Positions 34,108-44,944 of a DNA stretch of 64,000 nt are shown here, piece after piece. The first letter of the stretch is position 1. Each line of letters starts with the position of its first letter. The notes beneath the pieces are model-generated. The model saw only the letters and a program-made list of their open reading frames with translations. It was not told the origin of the DNA and made no database searches. The stretch comes from Euborellia annulipes (taxonomy: Eukaryota > Arthropoda > Insecta > Dermaptera > Anisolabididae). The position numbers were made by a program, and so were the translations under genes. Where the stretch lies: the NCBI GenBank assembly GCA_023213315.1, contig JAKCPI010004951.1, forward strand, positions 124,001-188,000, in the 5' to 3' direction.

Positions 34108-34745
34108 AATATAGAGAAAGTATTGGATTCAGGTCTAAAATTTCTAGATTTTGATGGAAATACACGTTTTGATTTCAAGAAAGTGGGTTTATCAAAATGA
34201 TCGGTTTGTCCGTATGGCTGTCTGTATGTTTATCTTCAAAATAAAGCAAGAAGGAAATGAACTATGAGGTTGAAATTTTATATTTAATTTAGATGTTCCC
34301 CCTGAGGTGCGAAAATAAGCTAACCCCACAGCACGGAATATTGCAATCTTGCTCAATGTTGACAATATTGCGGCAACATTGATGCAATATTGCAGCTCAA
34401 ACAGCAATATTGTTAGTTTGGAATATTGCCGCTGCAATGTTGCCAAGATTCGCAATGTTTCTGCAACATTGCTGCAATATTTTGTGCTGTCTGGGAAAAT
34501 ATCTCAAGAACGAAAAAAGCTATGAGGTTGAAATTTTATATTTAAGTTAGGTACCCCCATGGGATGTGACACGAAGCTTTTGAACAAAATTGGCCAAATG
34601 TTACTTTACTGAAGTACTTTTTCAGTTTTTTTTCGATTTTCTCAAAATTCGCTCTAAGGATTTTGATTAAAATTCAAAAATCAATTATTTTTTAGATGCT
34701 CTTTAAAATGTATATTCTCATTTCGCTCTCAAAATTGTTTCAAGA
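34108..34745 (+). repeat. Family A repeat with nested element
   Basis: Starts ATATAGAGAAAGTATTGGAT and follows family A to about 34745, where the match ends; the 3' third and terminal hairpin are absent. Interrupted by the element at 34325-34495; the TTGAAATTTTATATTTAA phrase occurs on both sides of it, so part of family A is duplicated around the insertion. Confidence 0.75.
34325..34495. mobile_element. MITE built from AATATTGC / CAATGTTGC units
   Basis: Ends CCCCACAGCACGGAATATTG / CCCAGACAGCACAAAATATT (reverse complement of right end). The interior is a chain of TTGCAGCAACATTGC-like units in both orientations. No clean target duplication. Confidence 0.6.
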
Positions 34746-35378
34746 CAAGGCGATGCTTCAGGTGCATCTCCATGGGCAGGGTGGAAGTCCCCTTCTTAAA
34801 CCAAATAATAAATTTCTTTTAATTAAAAGATTGATTAAAAACTCTGGCTTAAGATTTTAAATTCTAAATAATTTAAAACCGGCAACGTTTATATATAGGA
34901 TGAGGCGAAGGTGGTGGGAAATTGAGCATCCATGCTTTAAATAGATAACTTTTGAAACGACTTAAAAAAGCGCCTGAGCGAGAAAATTTGAAAAGTTTGA
35001 TAAAAAAAAAAAATAAATAAATAAATAAAAATCTTTCCCGAAAATTGAAAGATTATTAGGCCGACTAATCGGGGCTACTTCACGACTTTACTTTCAAATA
35101 TTATTTTTATGAGAATTTAAAATAAAACTGGAAACAATACTTTTTAAATAATAAAAGTTTTTGTCTCACTTACAAGGAGAGTCAGTTGACTCGTCCGTTT
35201 GTTTTTATTTGGTGAATACTGAAAATATGTTTGATCAACTTTCTCAATGGCCTGTAACATTTTTTCTCATCTGAAATTTTAAATCTGAAAAGATTGTATA
35301 GGCTCAAAGAAAAGCATATCAACAACTAAAGCTAATAGCGTAACGGATAGGGGAGAGGGTTGAAATCCAGGGAGCCCA

Positions 35379-35803
35379 AGTTCAAAACTTGGGTTGTCAT
35401 TTTGTTTTTTGTATAAAATATTTTTCAAAATATTTTTTTATGGATTATTATTTTTTATAAGAAAACAATGAATATTTACAATCAATTAGATATATAAATG
35501 AATAATTAAAATATAAAATAAGGCAGTAAGATATAGAAAATTAATGTTTTTCTTTATGAAATATCAAAAGAAATATTTCGCCAATACATTTGCTGTCAAC
35601 AGGAAGTGTCAGTTTAGTTAGTTAGTTTAGATATCTAATTGATTGTATAATATTCATTGTTTTCTGTATAAATATGTAATATGTAATAAATATGTCGAAA
35701 TATAAATAAAATATTTTTGTAATATAAATATAATATTTATTTTTTATACAATAAATAATACAAAAAAAAAAAAAAAAATGACAACCCAAGTTTTGAAATT
35801 GTT
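35379..35803. repeat. Long hairpin repeat
   Basis: Outer arms CAAAACTTGGGTTGTCATTT (35395-35403 region) and AAATGACAACCCAAGTTTTG (35777-35796), inner arms AATCAATTAGATAT / ATATCTAATTGATT. The body is AT-rich with poly(A). The left edge has tRNA-like B-box phrases (GGTTGAAATCC, AAGTTCAAAACTT), so a SINE origin is possible. Confidence 0.5.
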
Positions 35804-35809
35804 ACAGGG

Positions 35810-37940
35810 CGCATTGGACGAAAAGTTCGATCAGGTACAAATATTTTTCAGTATAGATTCACCATATAAAAGGAGATCAAAATCGGTGACGAGTACCGGA
35901 CCCCTTGTTAGACTCATGTGTATTATTATAAATTGTACTAGACTTACGAATTAAATTTTATTCATTGACGTAATAAAAATGTTATTTATTTATTTACTTA
36001 AAAAAACTCTTTTAAATTCAATTAAAACATTTAAATATTTAATTAAAAAAAAAAACTCTCCATTAACTTTTTTCTCACTTTTTTATGAATTGACTTTTTA
36101 TATTTTCTTGAATTATTTGTTTACCATTCAAATGTATATCGGAATGTTTATTAACATTAAAGGGAAGGGTTTCGCAGATTCCTCTGAATTCTATTGATTT
36201 GTGAGAGTAGCCTTGACATCTCCCTCTGGACCCCAACGTGGATATCGATCCAGGTCCAGAGTAGGGATGCTGCTTACTGCTGCGTTGCCACATCCCTCTT
36301 GCAAAGGGTAGCAAATATATTAATAATCATTTATTTTAAAAATTTTTACGCCTAATTTTTTATATGGGCCTATAATGATCTTGACTGTTGAGATGCCCTC
36401 GACAAATCAAATTTTTTATATAACTGAAAGTTATTTACGAAGATAAATATAATAACAGGTTTACAAATGAAAAATCACTTGTCTGGAAAAAATTATATAT
36501 TTTTTGTTTTTAATGAAATAAATATAATTGATCGTTTAGAATGGTCTTCCTGTTGCAAAATTGTCAAAATATTGATTTTTCATTTAAATTCCTCTCTTTC
36601 GTCACGAGACTATAAAATCGAGAATATCTTGGCTTATTTTTTTAATGTTCTCTCTCACTAAGGATAGGATTCATATTTTTTCAACTGGTCTTTGCACTCT
36701 TGGCTATCAGTTCCAAAATTACAAAATTTCGATATATTCTTTTTCAAAAACTATTATAATAAATCTCAAAACTTTTCATATTATAATTTTTTTTTTTTTG
36801 CTATTTCATGTTTGACTCTAGCTCATATCTTTTCAAAGATATTATAAATTTAACAGTGTATATGAAAGAAGATGAACCTCAACAACTTTCCTTCATGTCA
36901 TCTACGATTGCACTATTATTGAGTTTGATAGTTATTGTACCATTCATTCCTTTAACTGTGGCGTAACTACAGTTGTGTGAAATATAAAATGCCTTCATAA
37001 ATTTTTATAAAATTAAAAAAAATTGTAATAAATTATAATTTATGTTGAATAGGGAAAAAGATGCAGCCCTTACATATTCAACATATCAACTACAGCCACG
37101 TTCCAATATTCAAATTATAATTTATAAATCTTTAAATCCAATCACTATACTATTCATCAATTATGTTAGTTTGATTCAATCTTAGTTTAAAAATTTTTGG
37201 CAATTTTCATCTTTTTTTTTGTAATCAAGTTTTATAATTAATTTCTTTAATTTGATTTTTTACAAAAAATATTGTTTGATTCTTTTATATTTTCCCCTAT
37301 TCAAATAAATTTTACAATATAAAATAACATAATATAAATTATGTATTAACAATTTGTAAAAGAATCTTGGGAAACAGATGTCATAGTACCGCCATTCATT
37401 TGTGTGTGCCACTAAAAACATGAAATTCTCTTTTATTATTTAACAAAAGGGTTAGTTTCTGTTCAAATGAGATTAATTTAAAAGTCATTGACTCTGTTCA
37501 ATTCACAAATGATTGCTATTTTTACTTTTTTTTTTATTCTTTTAGAAATTTAAAAAAAAAAAAAAAAAAAAATAGGTTACCTGTATGTAATAAAAAGACA
37601 GGTTTGGGCATAAATTAATCTACTGTATATGCAAAACGAGCTAAACATTAATATATTTTTTTTTTAATGAATGAAATTATTTTAAAATTTATCTCACGGT
37701 AAACTACTTTTCTAATTAAATAGTTTTATTTATATATACACTTTTATGCTGTGGGCTGAATGTTTAAGTTAGTATTCATATTCTCTCTTTTTTTTATTTT
37801 CTTTGATTAATGTCATTTTTATGTTTATATTTAAAACATTAAATACTCATTTAAAATGAATGAATATTTTTTAAGACAATAATATATTATGCAATAGTGA
37901 CTCATCTCATTGGTTCGAGACGGTTGATATCTATGTAGAT
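35810..37940. other. AT-rich sequence, no gene seen
   Basis: A GC-rich patch at 36200-36310 has an open minus frame with no recognisable domain. Poly(A) at 37553-37571. Nothing else could be supported. Confidence 0.35.
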
Positions 37941-37946
37941 ATTAAG

Positions 37947-38019
37947 GCCTGGATAGCTCAGTCGGTAGAGCATTAGACTTTTAATCTAAGGGTCCAGGGT
38001 TCAAGTCCCTGTTCGGGCG
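37947..38019 (+). tRNA. tRNA-Lys (anticodon TTT), second copy
   Basis: Identical to the gene at 9091-9163 except for one base in the T-loop (TTCAAGT for TTCGAGT). All four stems pair. The B-box GGTTCAAGTCC is intact and a T-run at 38022-38028 terminates pol III. Flanks differ from the first copy, so this is a separate locus and not part of a larger duplication. Confidence 0.95.
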
Positions 38020-38021
38020 TA

Positions 38022-38028
38022 TTTTTTT
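38022..38028 (+). terminator. RNA polymerase III terminator
   Basis: Seven T residues starting three bases after the tRNA end. Confidence 0.75.
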
Positions 38029-38217
38029 ATAAATGAAACTTAACACATGGGATCGCGATATTTCCTATACCCATTATTGGTATTTCCGACTAATTCGTAC
38101 ACATTCGACTCTTCCCAGAGAAATATTTTTTAATTTTGTACTCCCGTTAATTGCTAATCTACATAATTCGAACCAAACCGTCCACCTCATGACCATACGA
38201 CTTATCTTGATTTATGA

Positions 38218-38360
38218 ATTTTAATCAAAATCGTTGGAACGACTTTTGAGAAAATCGAAAAAACTGAAAAAGTGCATCAGTAAAGAACTTGTACTTTTTA
38301 GCCGAATTTGTTCAAAAGCTTCGTGTCCCGTGCCAGGGGGATTACTTAACTATATTTATT
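38218..38360 (-). repeat. Family A repeat, internal fragment
   Basis: Minus-strand match: TTTTAATCAAAATCGTTGGA, GAGAAAATCGAAAAAACTG, AAAGCTTCGTGTC. Both ends of the family A element are missing. Confidence 0.7.
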
Positions 38361-38459
38361 TTTCTCACTCCAGTCATCTTTCCCTATCTTTTTTCGAGGG
38401 GGCACAAGACTCAAGTGTTCTTCAAAAAATTTTAAAGGAAAACATTTTTTAAAAACCAT

Positions 38460-38661
38460 TTAAAAAAAAATTTTTTTTAAAAAAAAATTCACCCCGGGGG
38501 GGTTTTTTTTAGATTTGGGTTTTGGTTTGGGGCCCCCCCCCCCCCCTTTTTTAAAATTTTTAAAAAAGGGAAAATTATCGGGTTTTTTATTGTGGGGGGG
38601 GGGGGGGGGGGGTTCTCTCCCCCCCCCTCCCTTCAAACTGGGGGGGTTGGGGGGGGGAACC

Positions 38662-38695
<34 letters not shown>

Positions 38696-38705
38696 ATAAA
38701 TAAGG
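38460..38705. other. Homopolymer-dominated tract, likely consensus error
   Basis: Runs of A, T, G and C up to about 35 bases (38663-38695 is all C). Open frames over it on both strands are composed of Pro/Gly/Lys/Phe homopolymers and are not genes. Confidence 0.55.
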
Positions 38706-38768
38706 GGGTGGGGGCGGTTGGCCTGACTTCCCTTCAATCTATAAATGTGGAGTTGATTGATTTTTTAG

Positions 38769-38935
38769 GTGTGTGCGGTACATAGATGACAGAAACTATT
38801 GTAACAGGGACCGGAGAACGTTACCTGACTGGTCGGGTCCAACTAGTCAGATAAGGCAGTCAGGTCGGCCCGTATACCTATTTAGGAAAATTCATTTTTA
38901 TATAATTTCTTTAAAATTTTTCAATTTAACATTTT
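38769..38935 (+). other. Open reading stretch after an acceptor-like site, unidentified
   Basis: TTTTTTAG precedes an open frame of about 55 codons starting CVRYIDDRNYCNRDRRTLPD then WSGPTSQ. G+C is higher than nearby. RYIDD resembles the Y-x-DD box of reverse transcriptases, but the following residues do not continue that fold. Not in phase with the exon at 17508-17571. Could be an exon, a retroelement relic or chance. Confidence 0.2.
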
Positions 38936-38940
38936 TTTAA

Positions 38941-39069
38941 TCAGGAATGAAAGTTAGAAGAAAACGCAGCGAGAATTTTTCTTTAAAAATATATTTTAAC
39001 AGCTGACGATGGATATATATTTTTAAAGAAAAATTCTCGCTGCGTTTTCTTCTAACTTTCATTCCTGAT
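38941..39069. repeat. Perfect-looking inverted repeat, 54-bp arms
   Basis: Arms TCAGGAATGAAAGTTAGAAG... (38941-38995) and its complement (39015-39069) around the spacer TTAACAGCTGACGATGGAT. No hammerhead box in the spacer. Family unknown. Confidence 0.75.
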
Positions 39070-39976
39070 ACAAATTCCACCAGCCATAAAATACCCTTAT
39101 ATTTTTTTAAGTTAATGAATTTTGGAATTATCATGCATATATAGTATTTCCAAGAATCCATGACAATTTAAATTAAATGAATATTCAAGATGAATTATGC
39201 ATTAAAAAAAAAAAAAAATTGAATTGAGTAATTATTTATTATTTATTTATTTATATTTCTCAAATAAGGAAATAAATAAATGCTAATGAAGATGCTGTGA
39301 AAATAGATAAAATGTCAAGAGTTTCTTTTTTTTTCTGAATGAGTCAGTAAGTGAGCGAAATGCCATTCAGCTTTACGCTAACAGACAAATTGACCAACAC
39401 GATCCATTCCATCCCATCCCATACAGCAGCCCAAAAGAGAGAAGGAAGCTCAATTAAATTTAATTAGCTCCTTATTTGCAAACGGAAATAGACAAAGTCC
39501 CGTTGAAATTGTATTATGGATTATTTTGAAGGTTAAATGAAAAAATCTCCCATTCGGAATGCGCTAATCGTGAATATAATTTGGAAAATGTTAAACAATA
39601 ACTATTTCTTTTAAATACAATTTTAATATCATTGAAAGACATCTTTCTGTCAGTTACTACTCCTACTTATTATACTGAATCTATATTTCGATTTTAAATC
39701 GTTATTTTTTCGTAATCGCAATATTTACCAGATGCTAAAATATTTTCCATAATAATTTTTTAAATGATTATATTTTCGATACATCACCAAATACTAAAAT
39801 GAACTACTTGTATTAACACATGTATTAGAAAAAGTATTTCCCGAAGAGGTAATGAGAGTATTTTATTGCCTGAAGCTCAAAAGACGAGCAGTCAGGATAT
39901 TTGAAAGTGAACAACACTAACTAGAACTTGATTTTTGGTCTGAATTTCACTTATTCTTATAATTACGTTCTTTTTT

Positions 39977-41030
39977 ACTTTCTCTTACCTCTATATATGT
40001 TAATATATATAGAGAGAAAGTATTGGATTCAAGGGCGGATACAGGGGGGGGGGTAAAGGGGGTAATTACCCCCCCTGAGATTTGGAAAAAATACTTTTTT
40101 TTCGAAAAAAAAATGTATTTTGAAAGTAAAATTTTAAAAATTAATACTTAAAAATTTGATTTGTGTTTATATTCTGGCAAACAAGTACAGAATGCGCCTT
40201 TAAATTACCGAAATTAAGAAAAAATTGTGTGCTGTGCGACCATTCACACCAGATTACCCCCCCCCCCCCCCCCCGAGAAACACCTCTGGGTCCGCCCTTG
40301 ATTGGATTCATGCCTAAAAATTCGATGTCGAGATTTTGATGGAAATACACTTTTCGAGATCCCCTGAATCTTTCGCCATGTTTTTGCAAAATGGTCTCTC
40401 TGACTTTGTGTATGTGAACAAAATATCTCAAGAACGAAATGAGCTAGGAAGTTGAAATTTTATATTTAAGTTAGGGAACCTCATGGGATGTGACACGAAG
40501 CTTTTGGACAAAATCGGTCAAAAAGTACAAGTACTTTACTGATGCATTTTTTCGATTTTCTCAAAATTCGCTCCAACAATTTTGATTAAAATTCAAAAAT
40601 CAATTATTTTGTAGATGCTCTTTAAAATGTATATTCTCTTCGGGGGGGTGGGGGGCGGAAGAGGGGGGTGAGAGTTAAATAAAAAAAAAAATAAGTAGTG
40701 AATGGGGTGTAAAAAAATCAATGGGAAAAAATATTTTAATAGGAAGAGGGGGACCCCCCCCCCCAGATTCTCTTATTTGCCATTGAAATCTTCTCAAGAC
40801 CACTTTACTCTTGTACTTCATAGAAAATATAGGATAAATGGTTGCCATGTTAACAAAATATAAATATTCTCCCATGTTTATAAATTTTACATCTTGAATT
40901 CAAATGTATTGTACTGTCGAAAACTAAATATATCTCGACACAAAATCTGGTGTGACAAGCACAGAACACAACTTTCGATTACCGAAGATAAGAGAAAGTT
41001 GTGTGTGCGCCAGTCACACCAGATTTTTTA
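39977..41030 (+). repeat. Family A repeat, most complete copy, with inserts
   Basis: The 5' hairpin TACTTTCTCTTACC...AGAGAAAGTA (39977-40022) precedes the body. The body continues GATGTCGAGATTTTGATGGA, CTCAAGAACGAAATGAGCTA, CATGGGATGTGACACGAAGC to the 3' hairpin AAAATCTGGTGTGAC...GTCACACCAGATTTTT (40941-41030). Two inserts: a hAT MITE (40030-40300) and a G/C-run-rich segment (about 40638-40768). No open frame spans it. Likely a non-autonomous element; superfamily unknown. Confidence 0.85.
40030..40300 (+). mobile_element. hAT MITE, GGGCGGAT family (copy 3), nested in family A
   Basis: Ends CAAGGGCGGATACAG / GGTCCGCCCTTG with perfect 8-base duplication ATTGGATT (40022-40029, 40301-40308). The target is the conserved TATTGGATTCATG phrase of family A, so the empty site is known from other copies. 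Confidence 0.93.
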
Positions 41031-41631
41031 CATTATGATTAAATTTCATTAGATTAAAAAAATATCCAAAAACTAAACATCATTCATTTACATGTTCTCC
41101 GCAACTGGTCGGATACCTCCGTAATAAATATTCTTACCCAAGTCATTCCAACTAATACTTTTTCCTATCTCAAGTGCATATTAAATTTCTAATTTATATA
41201 CCATTTTATATTTGACCAATAATTTATAATTCCACTATATATCATTAATTTATTTTTATTTTTTCTATCTCTTAATAAATTCCTGGATCACTAAAAACCC
41301 CGTTCAACATAATCAAATTCTCTAAAAAATTATATTTTATTATTAATTTCCTAAATTATGTTTTTCTAATTAATAAATATTACAGAAATAATATCAGAAA
41401 CACTTAGAAAATTTGATATTCAAAATATGTTTAATTAAAAACTTTCCCTATACCTAGGAGATTAAGCCAGTTACAGAGTTGATTAAATCTTGAGTTTACA
41501 CTATGACGATTAGATTAAACTTAAATTATACAAAGTAGGCCTATATTTTTTTAATTAAAAACTGACCTCCAGATTAAAAAAGATTACAGGAAATCAATAT
41601 AAATTATCAAATAATCATTTTTTATTTTTTT

Positions 41632-41710
41632 ATTTTAGTCTTTTCGGTATCTTAGGCCATATAGACTTTATACGATATTCAATATTTTAAAATACTATAT
41701 ACAATATATT
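41632..41710 (-). repeat. SINE type 2 tail fragment
   Basis: AGTCTTTTCGGTATCTTAGG then CCATATAGACTTTATACGAT matches the 3' tail of the type 2 SINEs; the head is gone. Confidence 0.5.
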
Positions 41711-42551
41711 AAGCTCCAGGAATATTTATTTATAATTTAATCATTTGTAATGATGAATGATTTGTGTGTTAATAAAAATATTTTGGTTTTGCTTTTTTAA
41801 CTCTGTTCTTTGAGTGTAGAGATTTGGTTTTGATAATTACATTTTATGGGTCTTCTTTTTTTTTGAGTTCTTTTCGGTGTGATTTTCAAATTAAAAGTGA
41901 ATTTTGTAATTGAATATTTTTACTTATTTGTAATAGATGCATAGCTGGCTAGATTTTTTTTACTTTTGTTTTATTAATTGAAAAACAGTAAAAGAATTTT
42001 ATTTGGATCCAATTATCGTTTTTTGTATGTAGTTAGATCCTCAATTAGTCCGGTTTCTTATAGTCCGGTTAACATCAGTGGAACCTATTAACCGGGCTAT
42101 GCAGGTATTACTTTAGTTTGTAAAAATATTGATATTTATGGACGATTTTACTTTCTCCTATGTTTGTTTATTCAATTTAGTCAACAATTTGTTTTATCTT
42201 CAAAACTTATTATTCCGTCATTAGGCCTATCTATGATTTTTTTAGTTGCCAAAAGGAATAGAGTAATTGCTCCCAAGTAGACCAATTTTAATTTATATAT
42301 TTTATTATTTAAAATTAACTTTAAGAAATAAATGTTGGTTTTTCTTCTTTTTATTCCCTGGACTCATCGTTTGACACGAGTGTGTAGTTTAGTCCTATGT
42401 TGTAAACAAGAGAGAAGAATTTTCTTCTGTTTGAGGTCCTTTCATCTTCAAATAGACGATTGTTTATCCTGAGAAGAGAGTGAATGTTGTTTTGTGTTCG
42501 CCTGTAGACGACCTGAACGCTTCTGACGTGCTATGTGGGTGCGGTACTCAC

Positions 42552-42641
42552 ACCGGGAGGCCTGTGCGCAGGCTGACCTACATCTACTTCTATATTGGAC
42601 TTCATTTCACTTGGGAAATCAAAATAGACAAGTGATTTCAT
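42552..42641 (-). CDS. Candidate first coding exon, minus strand, unidentified
   Basis: ATG (complement of 42639-42641), immediately preceded by in-frame TAA, opens 30 codons: MKSLVYFDFPSE then MKSNIEVDVGQPAHRPPG. It ends at a perfect donor GTGAGT (complement of 42546-42551). The surrounding 42400-42610 is GC-rich for this window. I recognise no domain and found no downstream exon, so this could be chance or a non-coding first exon. Confidence 0.22.
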
Positions 42642-42884
42642 TTACTCATTTGCAAAAATGAATTGCTAGTTAATTTATTAATTAATCTATAATTCGATTC
42701 AAATTCCCTTGGGTTTGACTTATATTGAATTTGTTACTTCCTGATCAAATTTTGTATCTCGAAATATGCCAACGGATTGTTTGATTGTAGTAAATCTAGG
42801 TCTTTTTGCTAATTGATATTAATTTTATGAAATTATAAAATTTATTTTTTTAATTTTAATGAATTTTACCTCTGTAGAAAAATT

Positions 42885-43528
42885 TAAAAAAAAATCTGGT
42901 GTGACTGGAGCCCAGCACACAACTTTCTCTTACCTTCGGTAATCGAAAGTTGTGTTCTGTGCTTGTCACACCAGATTTTTTGTGTCGACATATATTTAGT
43001 TTCCGACAGTCCGGTACACTCGATTTTCAAGATGTAAAATTTATATGTGAAAATATTTATATTTTGTTACCATGGCAACAATTTCTCCTATCTTTTCTAT
43101 GCAGTACACGAGTAAAGTCGTCTTCAGTAGATTTCAATGACAAAATGAGAATATACATTTTAAAGAGAATCTAAAAAAATAATTGATTTTTGAATTAAAA
43201 AAAAAAATCGTTGGAGCGAATTTTGAGAAAATCGAAAAAAACTGAAAAAGTGCATCAGTAAAGTACTAGTACTCTTTGGTCGATTTTGTTCAAAAGCTTC
43301 GTGTCACATCCCATGGGGGTGCCTAAATTAAATGTAAAATTTCAACCTTCTAGCTCTTTTCTTTCTTGAGATATTTTGTTCACAGACTGACACAGACAGA
43401 GAGACCATGTCGCAAAAACAAGTTTTTTTAGATTCAGGGGACCTCAAAACGTGTATATCGAATTTTTGACATGAATCCAATATTTTCTGTCTCTATATAT
43501 TAACATAGAGGTAAGAGAAAGTAATATA
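42885..43528 (-). repeat. Family A repeat, full-length uninterrupted copy
   Basis: Both ends are present on the minus strand: 5' hairpin at 43480-43528 and 3' hairpin at about 42890-42983 with TCTGGTGTGAC / GTCACACCAGA around ACAACTTTC / GAAAGTTGT. A perfect palindrome GTTACCATGGCAAC (43066-43079) lies in the body. About 640 bases. Confidence 0.88.
43066..43079. promoter_or_regulatory. RFX/X-box-like palindrome in family A
   Basis: GTTACCATGGCAAC fits the RFX X-box consensus GTTRCCATGGYAAC. Related sites occur in other family A copies (GGTTGTCATGGTAAC near 60848; GTTGCCATGTTAAC near 40841). No nearby gene, so regulatory use is speculative. Confidence 0.35.
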
Positions 43529-43544
43529 GAGTTTTTTTTTTTTT

Positions 43545-43803
43545 AATAAAAAAACATTCACACTTTTCTCATTCACACTCACACTCACACACACATTCAC
43601 ACTGTCTTTCGGCAGCTCAGGCCATATAAGACATTTACGATAACCGTTATTTATGAATTTTATATATATTAGGGTCCAGGCATTTTTATTTAAGCCATCT
43701 GGTATCCAGATGGCTTAAATAAAATCGTCGGACGCCTGGGGTCCGAACCCGCGACGTTTGGTATATGAGGTTAGCACCCTAACCTCTACACCACGCCCCG
43801 TGG
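43545..43803 (-). repeat. tRNA-derived SINE, type 2
   Basis: On the minus strand: GGGGCGTGGTGTAGAGGTTA (A-box), GTCGCGGGTTCGGACCCCAG (B-box), hairpin ATTTAAGCCATCTGGATACC, ATGCCTGGACCC, tail TGGCCTGAGCTGCCGAAAGA, then TG/CA-rich sequence. It adjoins a family A 5' end; the family A 5' phrase AATATAGAGTTAAAAGAAAG recurs at 43807, suggesting insertion within that end. Confidence 0.78.
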
Positions 43804-43829
43804 GCTAATATAGAGTTAAAAGAAAGTAA

Positions 43830-44930
43830 AATCTTATTACTTTTGAAACTTTTGAAAGAAAGATTTTATCCAATCCATTTTTATCTAGCCCATTAATTTA
43901 TCTTCTTGTTCTCTATTGTAAAAGAATTATAGAATAGATCAAGATTTATTTTCTAAGGCGGGGTGTTGCCTGAAGGTGGGTTGCATGGAAAGTTAATTAA
44001 TTAATGTGTCAAAAAAAATACAATATCATTGAGAAAATTATAAATATAGAGAATTATAAAAATATAATATAACGTTTCCCAAACATTTGTCTGTCACGAC
44101 CTATACATTGAGAAATGATTTAGCATGTCTAAGTTTTCCCCTTTAACAAACTTTAGTATGAGGCCTGAATATTAATAAATTTTGAAATAATCAAATAATT
44201 CCTATTGATTATTTAATAAAAATCAAAGTAGTTAACATTTAAAAACCAAGGCATGTGGGATGATATCTCTAGTCAATATTATTGAAATTTATTCACTTGG
44301 TCCATCCATCAAGATATTCCAAAAATGTCTAAAAAAATTATATTATTTATTTGCTCAAAATTTACTTTATAATTAATAAAGGGGTTGGAGAATAATAACC
44401 AGCAGATTTATCTCTTCACCTGACGTCCTTTAACCCCTTTACTCTACTCATCCCAGCCTACTATTTATGCTTTATAATTAATGTTTCACCTCAGAAAAAA
44501 ATTAATCAAGTTAATAATATTTTCTCGTGAAAATTATTGCCTTGTCAGCCTCCAAATAACCAACTCAATAAAGGGATTTTTCGATAAATTGCACCAGAGC
44601 AGTTAAATGTTCCGATTTAGAAGAAATAGAAATCAAATCTCAGAGCGAAGAGCTTGGGGCATTCGATCAATAAAGTACTATAGTACTTATTTTTGCTGTC
44701 GCTCTTCTTATTCAAACTTTTTTGATAAAACTACCGATTTTCTGAAACTCATTGTAATTCTATTAAAATTCTAGCTTATAAAACCAAATTTTTTTCTTTT
44801 CCACTTTTGGAACAAACTTTTTCCACTTATTAGATTTAAAATAATAAGAATAAAAACACTATCCATAAATTATTTTTTATATATAGGCCCTACCCATTCT
44901 AGAATGTAATTTTTAATTAGCTTTAAACTT
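43830..44930. other. AT-rich sequence, nothing recognised
   Basis: No gene or repeat supported. Confidence 0.4.
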
Positions 44931-44944
44931 ATTTGCTGATAGAT

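Noticed and set aside
38460..38703. Pro/Gly/Lys-rich open frames on both strands
   Set aside because: Built from homopolymer runs; probable consensus error.
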